A stretch of DNA of 64,000 nucleotides from Arthrobacter luteolus NBRC 107841 (GTDB taxonomy: Bacteria; Actinomycetota; Actinomycetes; Actinomycetales; Micrococcaceae). Each line of letters begins with the position of its first letter. The stretch's first letter is position 1. The notes beneath the pieces were generated by a model, which ran no database searches, was not told where the DNA came from, and worked only from the letters and a program-made list of their open reading frames with translations. Positions 1-8,427 of the stretch are shown here, one piece after another. Both the position numbers and the translations under genes were made by a program. The DNA is taken from assembly GCF_001552075.1 (NCBI RefSeq), contig NZ_BCQM01000003.1:124001-188000 (forward strand), read 5' to 3'.

Positions 1-854
1 CCGAGTTCTTCGAGGAGAGCGGCCTGGACCGGCTCGACGTTCTCCATGCTGTCGACTGTCACCGAGATGGTGCTCAGTTCCCCGGCCTGGCCGCTCAGCT
101 CCTGCGCTGCGGCGAGCGGAAGGTAGAGGGTGTTGTTGTCGAACTCCGTGCCGGCGTCGAACACTCCCGTGACGGTGAACGTGCGGCCCAGGGCTTCGAA
201 GGTGGAACCCGTGGTCAGCCCGTTCTTCTCTGCCAGTGCGGTTCCCAGCAGGGCCTGCGTGGAGCTGGCCGAGTAGTCAGCGATGGCGGAGCCTTCGGTC
301 AGGGTCAGCGCGTCGACGCCGGTGTCCATGGCGCTGCTGATCCCGGTGGCTGTGATGGGGAGGGAGAACGCGGGCATGGCCTGGCTGTCCGTGGAGCTGT
401 CTCCGTTATTCCGCTGGCCCAGGGTGCCGGCTTCGACGGCGGATTCCAGGCTGGTGGAGCCCGCGGTGGACATCCCGCCTCCGGGTCCGCCCCTCTGGTT
501 CTGGCTGGCTCCGGTATCCGCGGCGTCGGTTCCTTCCGTGGAATCGCTGGCCGTGGACAGGCGCAGGGCCAGGGTGCCTGACGCGGCAGAAACGTGATCT
601 GCTCCCTGGATGGTGGCCAGGTCCTGGTCGGTGAGCGGTTCGCCTCCGCCTTCAAAACCCCGCGATCCCGCGGGGTTGACGGTGAGTTCCGTGCCGATTT
701 GGCTCTTGAGGTCCGAGACCTTCGCGGCAACCGCTTGATGGGCGACCAGCATGGACAGGGCTAGGCCGATGGCCACCGCAAGAATGACGATGACGGCGCC
801 GCTTCGCACTCGGTTGCGAAAGGCGTTGCCCATACTGCGGGCGAGAATGTTCAT
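1..854 (-). CDS. ABC transporter permease, FtsX/MacB type (3' end outside window)
   Basis: The first 284 residues of a membrane permease are visible; the gene continues past the window edge. The ATG at 854-852 follows a strong GGAGGAAAA ribosome site. One transmembrane helix spans residues about 19-39, followed by a long extracytoplasmic domain beginning near KVSDLKSQIGTELTVN. This matches the MacB periplasmic core domain in front of an FtsX-type permease core that would lie outside. The stretch around residues 85-130 is Ser/Gly/Thr-rich, as often seen in Gram-positive members. Family members work with a cytoplasmic ATPase in mechanotransmission or export, or in resistance to antimicrobial peptides; the partner is not in view, so the substrate is unknown. 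Confidence 0.8.
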   Translation of the reverse strand, partial: MNILARSMGNAFRNRVRSGAVIVILAVAIGLALSMLVAHQAVAAKVSDLKSQIGTELTVNPAGSRGFEGGGEPLTDQDLATIQGADHVSAASGTLALRLSTASDSTEGTDAADTGASQNQRGGPGGGMSTAGSTSLESAVEAGTLGQRNNGDSSTDSQAMPAFSLPITATGISSAMDTGVDALTLTEGSAIADYSASSTQALLGTALAEKNGLTTGSTFEALGRTFTVTGVFDAGTEFDNNTLYLPLAAAQELSGQAGELSTISVTVDSMENVEPVQAALLEEL

Positions 855-927
855 TTTTCCTCCGGGGACGCTGGTTCTGCCACAGCTTTCAACCTGCGGC
901 TAGACCAGCATCCCGGGGGTTGCTGTG

Positions 928-954
928 CCTGCCGCTGGGTTGGGCTGTGGCAGG
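928..954 (-). terminator. Weak hairpin after the Gfo/Idh/MocA gene
   Basis: Arms CCTGCCGC (928-935) and GTGGCAGG (947-954) pair over 8 bp with one wobble. They sit 2 nt past the stop of the minus-strand gene ending at 956. There is no clear T-run, so termination is plausible but not certain. Confidence 0.35.
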
Positions 955-955
955 A

Positions 956-2080
956 CTATGCGGAACCTGGGAGTTTGCTCAGCGTGTGCAGTGAGTGCCG
1001 CGGAGCGTCGTCGTTGGGGTAGCGGACCCCAAGCTGCGCCCGGGCCTCGTCAAAGAGCTGCATGGTGCGAAGAGAATCCGACCACGGCATGGTGGGGCTT
1101 TCGAGCAGCCCTTCCTGGATGCAGCGGGTGACTTCGCGGATCTCGTATGTGTAGCCGTTACCTACCTGCTGGAAGCGCTCAACCCGTGCCTCGCCCAGGT
1201 GCTGCTGGATATGCAGTTCCACGGGATTGTGCAGGGGCGCCCCGGTGCGGACCCAGCCCTCACTACCGGAGATCGTGGCCGTGCGGGGACCGGAAGAGAG
1301 CAGGGAGGACGTCAGCTGGGCCAGCGCCCCGGAATCGTAGCCCAGTGTGAGGGCGTTCTGGGTGTCCACGCCGTCCTTGTTCAGCGACCCCGTGGCCTGC
1401 ACACGCTGTGGGAAGCCGAGGGCCCCGACGGCGAGGGTCAGGGGATAGACCGCGAGGTCCAGGAGCGCGCCGCCGCCGGCCGCAGGATCCCAGAGCCGGT
1501 TTGCCGGGTTATAGGGTGCCGGAAACCCAAGATCGGCCTGCACCCAGTTGATGGTGCCCAGCTCGCCGCTGGCAAGGATTTCCCACAGCCGGTTGATGCA
1601 GGGGAGGAACCGGGTCCAGACGGCTTCCATCAGGAAAACCTCACGGCGGGCGGCAACCTCCATCAGGTCCGCCATTTCGGCGGCGTTGATGGTGATCGAT
1701 TTTTCGCACAGCACGTGCTTGCCGGCTTCGAGCGCTTCGCGGGCCAGCTCATAGTGCTGGGCGTGGGGAGAGGCGATGTAGACAACGTCGACGTCCGGAT
1801 CGTCAAAGAGCTGCCGGTGGCCTTTGCCCCGGGCCTCGTCGTCGCAATAGCTGGCAGCGAACCCGAACCGGTCCGCAAAGTCCACTGCCGTGGACTCGGA
1901 GCGGGAGCTCACGGCCTGCAGGACAGCGTCCTCAAGGCGGGCAATGTCTTCGGTGACCCGGCCCGCGATGTGTCCGGTGGCCACGACGCCCCACCTCAGG
2001 ATGCGGCCGGTGGCCTGGACCGGGCTGGGCGCCCCTTGAAGGACACACGGCGGTGTGTGAATGTACTGCGGGGCGCTCAT
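956..2080 (-). CDS. Gfo/Idh/MocA family oxidoreductase
   Basis: A 374-residue NAD(P)-dependent oxidoreductase or dehydrogenase of the family acting on sugars, inositols and related polyols. The Rossmann fold begins at residues 30-40 (WGVVATGHIAG, where many relatives have a Gly-rich GxGxIA turn). The dinucleotide-contacting segment HVLCEKSIT at 122-130 has EKS where EKP is most common. The C-terminal half fits the GFO_IDH_MocA alpha/beta domain (GGGALLDLAVYPLTLAVG). The chosen ATG has GAGG just upstream, but the first 28 residues are unlike family N-termini, so a later start is possible. It is transcribed alone; the substrate cannot be inferred from its neighbours. Confidence 0.85.
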   Translation of the reverse strand: MSAPQYIHTPPCVLQGAPSPVQATGRILRWGVVATGHIAGRVTEDIARLEDAVLQAVSSRSESTAVDFADRFGFAASYCDDEARGKGHRQLFDDPDVDVVYIASPHAQHYELAREALEAGKHVLCEKSITINAAEMADLMEVAARREVFLMEAVWTRFLPCINRLWEILASGELGTINWVQADLGFPAPYNPANRLWDPAAGGGALLDLAVYPLTLAVGALGFPQRVQATGSLNKDGVDTQNALTLGYDSGALAQLTSSLLSSGPRTATISGSEGWVRTGAPLHNPVELHIQQHLGEARVERFQQVGNGYTYEIREVTRCIQEGLLESPTMPWSDSLRTMQLFDEARAQLGVRYPNDDAPRHSLHTLSKLPGSA

Positions 2081-2174
2081 AGTCCTCGGCTCTCGGTAAG
2101 TGGCTTGGCCAGCTAGTGTCTCGGCAATAGAACTACCTTATGGTCCGGGGTGGCTGCTGCCCAGTCCCGGATGG

Positions 2175-3434
2175 CTACACTGCCGGGTCTGCCGCCGCCT
2201 GCGGAGCGTCCGGATCCAGCGGCTCCGGCCGGCGGCGGGCCAGCAGGGGCAGGAGCGCCGCCAGGCACATCACCGATGCAGCGATGGTTAGCGCCCGGTA
2301 GTCGACGACGGAGATCAGCACCGCAGCCAGCGCGGAGGAGGCTACCTGGGGAAGATTGATCATCACATGCGTGGCGGCGGCGGTGCGGCCCTGGAGCGAG
2401 GAAGGGGTTTCCGACTGGCGCAGCGTGTTGAAGGAGACCACGGCCAGGGAGACGCCGGTACCGGCAAGGGCAACCGCCAGGAAAAACAGCGGAACCGAGG
2501 CAGTGGCCAGCAGCGGAATGCCAACCGCGAAAACCGCGATGCCGATCCGCAGGCATCCGGAAAGGCCGGTCCGGCGGATAACTGCCGCTGCGGACAGCCC
2601 GCCAATGATCGCAAACACCCCCTGGACGCTGGCGAGCACGCTGATGAATTCCGGCGGCAGCCCGGCACCCTGGTCCACGGCAGCGAATTCAGTGACGTTC
2701 AGCGCTCCAGCGCCGCAGACCAGGATCACGATCGCCAGCGTGGCGGTGCGCAGCACCCGGTGGCGGGCCAGGAACACCGCACCGGCCATCGACTCCGTCC
2801 AGAACCCGGGCCGGCTTTCCGGGGCAGCCTGGACAGCTGGGGCCGGAAGCCCCGCGAGGACAAGCGCGGACACCGCGAAACAGCAGACGGTCAGCACAAC
2901 GATCGGCGCCATGCCCCACAGTGCAAACAGCCCGGCACCCAGCAGCGGGGACACGATCCGCAGGCCCTGGTCGATGCTGGTCAGCAGCCCGTTGCCGGGA
3001 GCCAGCAGGCGTGGTTCCAGCAAGTCCTTGAGCAGTCCCGACTGCGCGGCGGCGGTGAGGTAGGAGCCGGTGCCGTACAGGAACATCACCGGATAGATCA
3101 GCCAGGCCAAGGTGGCATCGCTGATCAGCAGCAGGGGCAGGACGACGGCGGCAGAGCCGGCGTTGGCTGCGACGAGCAGCCCGCGCCGGGGGAGATGGTC
3201 GGCGAGCCAGCCGGTCACCGGAGCAAGGAGGGCGGGCAGGCCCAGGCAGGCAAACACCAGTCCGGCCGCGGCATCACTGCCGGTCAGGTGTTTCATCCAC
3301 ACAGCGGCCGTGAGGTAGAGGGCTGAGTCGGCGAAATTGGAGAAGACCCACGCTGCGGACAGGCGCCGGAACGCCGGCACGGCCAGGGCCTGGCGGTTGG
3401 TGCCGGCCCCGGCTGTGTCCGCCAGGCCCGTCAT
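2175..3434 (-). CDS. MFS transporter
   Basis: A 419-residue polytopic membrane protein with about 12 hydrophobic segments and the loop 2-3 signature region GWLADHLPRRGLLVAAN, typical of the major facilitator superfamily. It resembles drug or small-molecule efflux members. Its ATG overlaps the stop of the upstream ArsR-like regulator by 4 nt (ATGA), so the two are translationally coupled and form one transcript. The coupling to a winged-helix regulator with its own operator suggests inducible efflux of whatever ligand the regulator senses. The substrate is unknown. Confidence 0.88.
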   Translation of the reverse strand: MTGLADTAGAGTNRQALAVPAFRRLSAAWVFSNFADSALYLTAAVWMKHLTGSDAAAGLVFACLGLPALLAPVTGWLADHLPRRGLLVAANAGSAAVVLPLLLISDATLAWLIYPVMFLYGTGSYLTAAAQSGLLKDLLEPRLLAPGNGLLTSIDQGLRIVSPLLGAGLFALWGMAPIVVLTVCCFAVSALVLAGLPAPAVQAAPESRPGFWTESMAGAVFLARHRVLRTATLAIVILVCGAGALNVTEFAAVDQGAGLPPEFISVLASVQGVFAIIGGLSAAAVIRRTGLSGCLRIGIAVFAVGIPLLATASVPLFFLAVALAGTGVSLAVVSFNTLRQSETPSSLQGRTAAATHVMINLPQVASSALAAVLISVVDYRALTIAASVMCLAALLPLLARRRPEPLDPDAPQAAADPAV

Positions 3435-4051
3435 GGCGCGTCCGGGGAGGGGACGGGCTCGAAGTTGGTCACGCTGAAGTAGTGGACTTCGCGGCTTCCG
3501 GGCGGCCGCAGCGCCGGGTTGGTGCGGCGGGGTGCCAGCTGGTCCAGGAGTTCCATGATGTCTTCGCGGAGAGCTTTCAGCTCAGCCGGCGTTGCGTAGA
3601 ACGTGCTCTTGAGGATCGACGCCGCGTCGACGTCTTCGGAGGCCAAGTCGCCGGAGGTCCGGACCCAGTCCATGATCCGCTCCGACTCCCGGGTGACCAG
3701 GAGGCCGGACAGTGCGGCCAGGGCGTGCTGTGAGCCGGGGACCGCGGGGTCAACCGAATGGGTGCGGCTCTGCTGCGGAGACCGCCAGGGTTTTTCCCGT
3801 CCCGGCTGCTGGACCTGCTCGATGTAGCCGTGTTTCGCGAGGATCCGGAGATGGTAGGAGCAGCTGGCCACGGACGCGCCGGTCGCAGCAGCACACTGGG
3901 TGGCTGTGCCTTCCGGGACCTTATCCAGATAGTCCAGCAGGGCCAGGCGGAGCGGATGGGCCAGGGCCCGGATGCGGACCGGATCGGAGATCTCAGCGGA
4001 GCGTCCGGAGCCGGACGGTCGGGGTTCGGGCGAATCTGTCTGCGGGGCCAT
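3431..4051 (-). CDS. ArsR-like winged-helix transcriptional regulator
   Basis: A 206-residue protein with a winged helix at residues about 22-85. The pattern IRALAHPLRLALLDYL followed by TQCAAATGASVASCSYHLRIL is typical of ArsR/HTH_20 proteins, with SVASCSYHLR as recognition helix. No CxC metal site of the ArsR/SmtB kind is visible, so the ligand is probably organic rather than a metal. The C-terminal half (about 110-206) has no recognised domain and may bind ligand. The ATG at 4051 has an AGGA site 8 nt upstream. It is the first gene of a two-gene operon with the MFS transporter and is probably autoregulated through the palindrome just upstream. Confidence 0.86.
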   Translation of the reverse strand: MAPQTDSPEPRPSGSGRSAEISDPVRIRALAHPLRLALLDYLDKVPEGTATQCAAATGASVASCSYHLRILAKHGYIEQVQQPGREKPWRSPQQSRTHSVDPAVPGSQHALAALSGLLVTRESERIMDWVRTSGDLASEDVDAASILKSTFYATPAELKALREDIMELLDQLAPRRTNPALRPPGSREVHYFSVTNFEPVPSPDAP

Positions 4052-4063
4052 GCGCCCATCCTG

Positions 4064-4087
4064 CTTGCTAAAGACTTCTTTAGCAAG
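4064..4087. promoter_or_regulatory. Palindromic operator of the ArsR-like regulator
   Basis: A perfect inverted repeat: arm CTTGCTAAAGA at 4064-4074, two-base spacer, arm TCTTTAGCAAG at 4077-4087. It lies 12 nt upstream of the regulator start and abuts its ribosome site. A further half-site (TTTCTTTAG) follows at about 4089-4097. The AT-rich dyad stands out in GC-rich DNA and is the expected binding site for a dimeric winged-helix repressor. Confidence 0.8.
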
Positions 4088-4151
4088 GTTTCTTTAGAAT
4101 TAATTTCCCGGACCGGAGAAACCCGGAAAAGCACCAGCCGGACAAGGAAAA

Positions 4152-4183
4152 GCCCGGGCCGCCTTCAATGAGGCGGCCCGGGC
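4152..4183 (-). terminator. Terminator of the sugar ABC operon
   Basis: A perfect 12-bp stem: GCCCGGGCCGCC at 4152-4163 and its complement at 4172-4183, with an 8-nt loop. It lies 17 nt past the stop of the binding-protein gene. Confidence 0.75.
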
Positions 4184-4200
4184 AGTGTTCCTAATGACCC

Positions 4201-5283
4201 TTACTTGACCAGAGCGGCCAGCGTGGGATCGTTGGCGTACGCCTCGGCGGCGTTTTCCTTGGTAACGATCACCGGTTCCAGCAGGTAGGCCGGAACAATC
4301 TTGACGCCGTTTTCGTAGGACTCGTCGTCGTTGATTTCCAGTTCCTCGCCGGCCCCGAGGCCCTTGACCATTTCAATGGTGTGGTCCACCAGGGCGCGGG
4401 TGTCCTTGTTGATGGTGGAGTACTGGACGCCGTCCATGATGGACTTCACCGACTCAACCTCGGAGTCCTGCCCGGTGACAACCGGAACCGGCTTACCGGC
4501 TGCGGAGACAGAGGTCAGGATGGCACGGGCCAGCGTGTCATTGGGGGAGAGGACACCGTCCAGCTCCTCGGCGGAGTAGGAACCGGAGAGCAGGGTGTCC
4601 ATGCGCTTCTGTGCGTTCTCGGCCTTCCAGCCCTGCGTGACAGCCTGGTTGAACTCGGCCTGGCCGGAGACAACGTTCAGGTTGCCGGCTTCAATTTCGG
4701 GCTGCAGCACGTCCATGGCGCCGTCGAAGAAGACCTGGGCGTTGGCATCGTCGGGGGATCCGGCGAACAGTTCAATGTTGTACGGGCCTTCGGGCTTGTT
4801 GGCCTTCATACCGTCCAGCAGCGCCTGGCCCTGCAGCTGGCCGACCTTGAAGTTGTCGTAGGCCACGTAGTAGTCGACGTTCTCGGTGTTGGTCAGCAGC
4901 CGGTCGTAGGCAATGACGGTGATACCGGCATCCTTGGCTTCCTGCAGCTGCGAGCCAAGCTGGGCGCCGTCGATTGCGCCGACCACCAGTACCTTGACGC
5001 CGTTGGTGATCATGGAGCTGATCTGGTTCTGCTGCTCGGACACGCCGCCGTTGGCGAACTGGACCTGCGGCTCGTAACCGGCTTCCGTGAGGCCGTCGTT
5101 GAACAGGCCTTCAGCAAGGACCCAGTTCTCCGAGGTCTTCTGGGGCAGGGCAACGCCAATGGCGGATCCCTCTTCGAAGCCGGCGGCGTCAGTGGTCCCG
5201 GACTCGTCGGCACGGCCGCAGGCTGACAGCGACAGTGCTGCCACCGTGGCGACAACTGCAAATGACTTTGCGATTTTACGCAT
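4201..5283 (-). CDS. Sugar ABC transporter substrate-binding lipoprotein (ChvE/XylF type)
   Basis: A 360-residue exported binding protein. The signal peptide MRKIAKSFAVVATVAALSLS ends in a lipobox LSAC with Cys22 as the lipidation site. The body fits the periplasmic-binding type 4 (PBP1) fold: IGVALPQKTSENWVLAEG at the start, NGVKVLVVGAIDGAQLG, VIAYDRLL, and a late VVTGQDSE segment. This is the pattern of ChvE, XylF and related multiple-sugar binders that take monosaccharides such as xylose, arabinose or galactose. It is the last gene of the ATPase-permease-binding protein operon, which follows a ROK repressor gene. The exact sugar cannot be read from sequence alone. Confidence 0.88.
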   Translation of the reverse strand: MRKIAKSFAVVATVAALSLSACGRADESGTTDAAGFEEGSAIGVALPQKTSENWVLAEGLFNDGLTEAGYEPQVQFANGGVSEQQNQISSMITNGVKVLVVGAIDGAQLGSQLQEAKDAGITVIAYDRLLTNTENVDYYVAYDNFKVGQLQGQALLDGMKANKPEGPYNIELFAGSPDDANAQVFFDGAMDVLQPEIEAGNLNVVSGQAEFNQAVTQGWKAENAQKRMDTLLSGSYSAEELDGVLSPNDTLARAILTSVSAAGKPVPVVTGQDSEVESVKSIMDGVQYSTINKDTRALVDHTIEMVKGLGAGEELEINDDESYENGVKIVPAYLLEPVIVTKENAAEAYANDPTLAALVK

Positions 5284-5340
5284 CGTGTTCTCTTTCTGGG
5301 TGGGTGGAGCGGGCGGTTTGGTGGTGCGGTTCAGGGGGAC

Positions 5341-6636
5341 TTAGGCGTCCGTTCCGATGGTGGACTTGGTGCCGGTGGGCATTTCGGGCTTCGGATTCAC
5401 CGGAGCCGGTACGGAAAGCTGGTCCGGTTTCCTGCCGAAGCTGCGCATCATCAGGCCGGTGATTGAGGGCTTGCCCTGGGATTTGTTCCACACATCGAGG
5501 GCGACTGCGACCAGCAGGACCAGGCCCTTGATGATGGAGGTGAGGTCGGCGCCGATGCCCAGCAGCTGCAGCCCGTTGTTGAGGACCGCCATAACCAGGC
5601 CTCCGACGACGGAACCAACCACGGTGCCGACGCCGCCGGACACTGCGGCGCCCCCGATGAACACGGCGGCAATGGCGTCGAGTTCCCAGCCGGTTCCGTC
5701 AAACGGACCGGACGCCGTGGAGCGGGCCACGAAGATCATGCCTGCCAGCGAAGCGAGGATGGACATGTTCATCATGACCAGGAAGTTGACCTTCTTGCTT
5801 TGCACGCCGGAGAGCTCGGCGGCATGCAGGTTGCCGCCCACCGCATAGACGTGGCGTCCGATCACTGTCTTCGTGGAGATGAAGACGTAGAAGATGACCA
5901 GGGCACACAGGATGATTCCGGAGATGGGGAAGGACGTCCCGGGCCGGCCGGTGGAGAAAAGGTACGTCGCGTAGAGGATGGCGGCGACCAGAAGGCCGGT
6001 CTTGACCACCGAGACCCAGACGGGCGGGTTGGCCGATCCGATCTTGGCGGTCTTGGCGCGGCGCCGGATTTCACCGACTACGACGACGGCGGCCAGGAGC
6101 AGGCCGAGCAGGAGGGTCAGGTTGTTGAAGCCCGTGTTCGGACCGACCTCCGGAAGGTAGCCTGCGCCAATGAACTGGAAGTCCGAGGAGACCGGAACGG
6201 TGTTCGACTTCCCGACCCACTGGTTCGCGCCGCGGAAGATGAGCATGCCGGCCAGCGTGACGATGAAGGCTGGAATGCCGACATAGGCCACCCACATTCC
6301 CTGCCAGGCGCCGATGGCGGCACCGATGAGCAGGCCAAGGAGGATGCCGCCGTACCAGGGCAGCCCCCAGTCCCGCATGGCCATGGCCACGATGATGCCG
6401 GTGAAGGCGGCGACCGAGCCGACGGAAAGGTCGATGTGCCCGGCGATGATCACGAAGACCATACCAACGGCGAGGATCAGGATGTAGGAGTTGCCGTTGA
6501 ACAGGTTGATCATGTTCGTGGGCGTCAGGGTCTTGCCGCCGGTCAGCCACTGGAACAGGGCAATGAGTACGACGAGGGCGAAGATCATGCCGAACTGGCG
6601 GCCGTTGCCGCTCAGGAGCGCTTTGACTGCTTTCAT
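5341..6636 (-). CDS. Sugar ABC transporter permease (XylH/GguB type)
   Basis: A 431-residue membrane protein of the branched-chain/ribose-type permease family (BPD_transp_2). It contains hallmark segments [20 protein letters not shown] near residue 60 and [18 protein letters not shown] near residue 330, and about 10-12 hydrophobic helices. XylH and GguB have this length, longer than RbsC. The ATG overlaps the ATPase stop by 4 nt. It forms the membrane channel for the sugar captured by the downstream lipoprotein. Confidence 0.9.
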   Translation of the reverse strand: MKAVKALLSGNGRQFGMIFALVVLIALFQWLTGGKTLTPTNMINLFNGNSYILILAVGMVFVIIAGHIDLSVGSVAAFTGIIVAMAMRDWGLPWYGGILLGLLIGAAIGAWQGMWVAYVGIPAFIVTLAGMLIFRGANQWVGKSNTVPVSSDFQFIGAGYLPEVGPNTGFNNLTLLLGLLLAAVVVVGEIRRRAKTAKIGSANPPVWVSVVKTGLLVAAILYATYLFSTGRPGTSFPISGIILCALVIFYVFISTKTVIGRHVYAVGGNLHAAELSGVQSKKVNFLVMMNMSILASLAGMIFVARSTASGPFDGTGWELDAIAAVFIGGAAVSGGVGTVVGSVVGGLVMAVLNNGLQLLGIGADLTSIIKGLVLLVAVALDVWNKSQGKPSITGLMMRSFGRKPDQLSVPAPVNPKPEMPTGTKSTIGTDA

Positions 6637-8204
6637 GAGAGGGGTCCTTGAGTGGCGTAGTCTGTGGTCTTTTTCCCGGCGGAGGTCATCAGCCGCATCA
6701 GCGTTTCCTGGCTGGCATTGGCCTTGGAGACTTCCCCGGTGATGGCACCTTCGAAAATGGTGTAGATGCGGTCGGAGAGGCCCAGCAGCTCGGGCAGCTC
6801 CGAGGAAATCACGATCACGCCCTTGCCCTGGTTGGCCAGCTCCTGGATGATCCCGTAGATCTCGTACTTGGCACCGACATCGATGCCGCGGGTAGGTTCG
6901 TCGAGGATCAGCAGATCAGGATCGGTGAACATCCACTTCGCCAGGACCACTTTCTGCTGGTTGCCGCCGGAGAGCTTGGCGACACCTTCGTCCACGCTGG
7001 GCGCCTTCGTCCGCAGGCTCTTGCGGTATTCCTCGGCGTACCGGTACTCCAGGTCCCTGTCCACCACCACGCCTTTGGTGATTTTCTGCAGGTCAGCGGA
7101 CACGGTGGTCGCCTTGATGTCATCCAGCAGGTTCAGGCCCAGGCTCTTGCGGTCCTCGGTGACGTAGGCCAGGCCGTGGCGGATGGCCTGGTTCACCGAC
7201 CTGAGCGTCAGTGCCTCGCCATCCTTGATGATTTCCCCGCTGATGAAGTTGCCGTAGGAACGGCCGAAGACCGAACGCGCCAGTTCGGTTCGTCCGGCAC
7301 CCATCAGGCCGGCGAAGCCGACTATCTCCCCGCGGCGCACCTGGAAATTGGAACCCTTGCAGACCAGGCGGTCAGCGACACTCGGGTGGCCCACCGTCCA
7401 GCCCCGGACCTCGAAGAAGACTTCACCGATCTTGGGGGTGTGGTCCGGGAACCGGGATTCCAGTGAACGTCCGACCATGCCCTTGATGATCCGGTCCTCG
7501 TTGGCACCGTCCCTGGCGACGTCGATCGTCTCGATCGACCGGCCGTCGCGGATGATGGTGATGGAGTCGGCGATCTGCTCAATTTCGTTCAGCTTGTGGG
7601 AAATCATGATGCAGGAAATCCCTTTGGAACGCAGCCCGGCCATCAGGTCGAGCAGGTGCTGCGAGTCCGACTCGTTCAAGGCCGCGGTAGGTTCATCCAG
7701 GATGAGCAGCTTGACCCGCTTGCTCAGCGCCTTGGCGATCTCCACGAGCTGCTGCTTGCCGACGCCGATGTCCTTGATCGGGGTGGTTGGATCCTCGTTG
7801 AGGCCAACCCGTGCCATGAGCTCGGTGGCCTCGAGATTTGCCCGGTCCCAGTCGATAATGCCAAAGCGTTTGGGCTCGTTTCCGAGGAAGATGTTCTCCG
7901 CAATGGAAAGTTCAGGGATGAGTGCGAGTTCCTGATGGATGATCACGATTCCGGCTGCCTCGGAACTCCGGATGTCCTTGAACTGGACTTCCCGGCCCTG
8001 GAAGAAGATGGCGCCGCTGTAGGTTCCGTAGGGATATACCCCGGAAAGGACCTTCATCAGGGTTGATTTGCCCGCACCGTTTTCGCCGCAGATAGCGTGG
8101 ATTTCGCCGGCCTGGACGGTGATGGAAACCTCTGAGAGGGCTTTGACTCCGGGAAATTCCTTGGTGATGGACTGCATTTCCAGGATGGTGTGCCTAGCCG
8201 GCAT
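6633..8204 (-). CDS. Sugar ABC transporter ATP-binding protein (XylG/GguA type)
   Basis: A double-cassette ATPase of 523 residues. The first domain has Walker [10 protein letters not shown] at residues 40-48 and Walker [12 protein letters not shown]. The second has a degenerate P-loop ([10 protein letters not shown]), signature LSGGNQQKV and Walker [15 protein letters not shown]. This layout is typical of monosaccharide importers. The ATG at 8204 is preferred because CAGGGA lies 8 nt upstream and the product begins just before [13 protein letters not shown]. An in-frame ATG at 8222 and TTG at 8264 are alternatives. A 27-codon frame with a strong ribosome site overlaps this start. First gene of the sugar importer operon. 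Confidence 0.9.
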   Translation of the reverse strand: MPARHTILEMQSITKEFPGVKALSEVSITVQAGEIHAICGENGAGKSTLMKVLSGVYPYGTYSGAIFFQGREVQFKDIRSSEAAGIVIIHQELALIPELSIAENIFLGNEPKRFGIIDWDRANLEATELMARVGLNEDPTTPIKDIGVGKQQLVEIAKALSKRVKLLILDEPTAALNESDSQHLLDLMAGLRSKGISCIMISHKLNEIEQIADSITIIRDGRSIETIDVARDGANEDRIIKGMVGRSLESRFPDHTPKIGEVFFEVRGWTVGHPSVADRLVCKGSNFQVRRGEIVGFAGLMGAGRTELARSVFGRSYGNFISGEIIKDGEALTLRSVNQAIRHGLAYVTEDRKSLGLNLLDDIKATTVSADLQKITKGVVVDRDLEYRYAEEYRKSLRTKAPSVDEGVAKLSGGNQQKVVLAKWMFTDPDLLILDEPTRGIDVGAKYEIYGIIQELANQGKGVIVISSELPELLGLSDRIYTIFEGAITGEVSKANASQETLMRLMTSAGKKTTDYATQGPLS

Positions 8205-8277
8205 TGGTGTATTCCCTGCCATAGGGGCTTCGGGCGCCCCGCGCCCCAGTTGCCCGAGCTGCAATCGCTGCTCGCAT
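8194..8277 (-). CDS. Possible 27-residue leader ORF overlapping the ATPase start
   Basis: An ATG at 8277 with a strong GGGAGG ribosome site 4-5 nt upstream opens a 27-codon frame ending in TAG at 8194, about 10 nt past the ATPase ATG at 8204 and in another frame. It is Ala/Arg/Gly-rich with no recognised motif. It may be translated to couple ribosomes onto the ATPase start, or it may be chance. No homology claim is made. Confidence 0.3.
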   Translation of the reverse strand: MRAAIAARATGARGARSPYGREYTNAG

Positions 8278-8356
8278 TAATGCCTCCCATTGTGACTTCA
8301 TTGTCTAAACGCGGACCCTGCGAAGGGCCGCTAAGGAAGTAAACTCTCTCGGCCCA

Positions 8357-8381
8357 CTTGTCGTCAAGTCTTGAACGCAAG
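8357..8381. promoter_or_regulatory. ROK-type operator in front of the sugar ABC operon
   Basis: An imperfect dyad with arms CTTGTCGTCAAG (8357-8368) and CTTGAACGCAAG (8370-8381) around one central base. It lies between the ROK gene stop (8428) and the ATPase start. An almost identical element occurs at 9659-9683 ahead of the ROK gene. Sharing of the site by repressor and transporter is the usual arrangement for NagC/XylR-like local regulators. Confidence 0.78.
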
Positions 8382-8427
8382 AGACCCGAAATTACCCAAA
8401 AAACATGCTTTCAAATGTAATTCAGTG

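Noticed and set aside
995-2116. Long plus-strand open frame opposite the Gfo/Idh/MocA gene
   Set aside because: GC-rich antisense frame with composition typical of such shadows and no ribosome site or motif.
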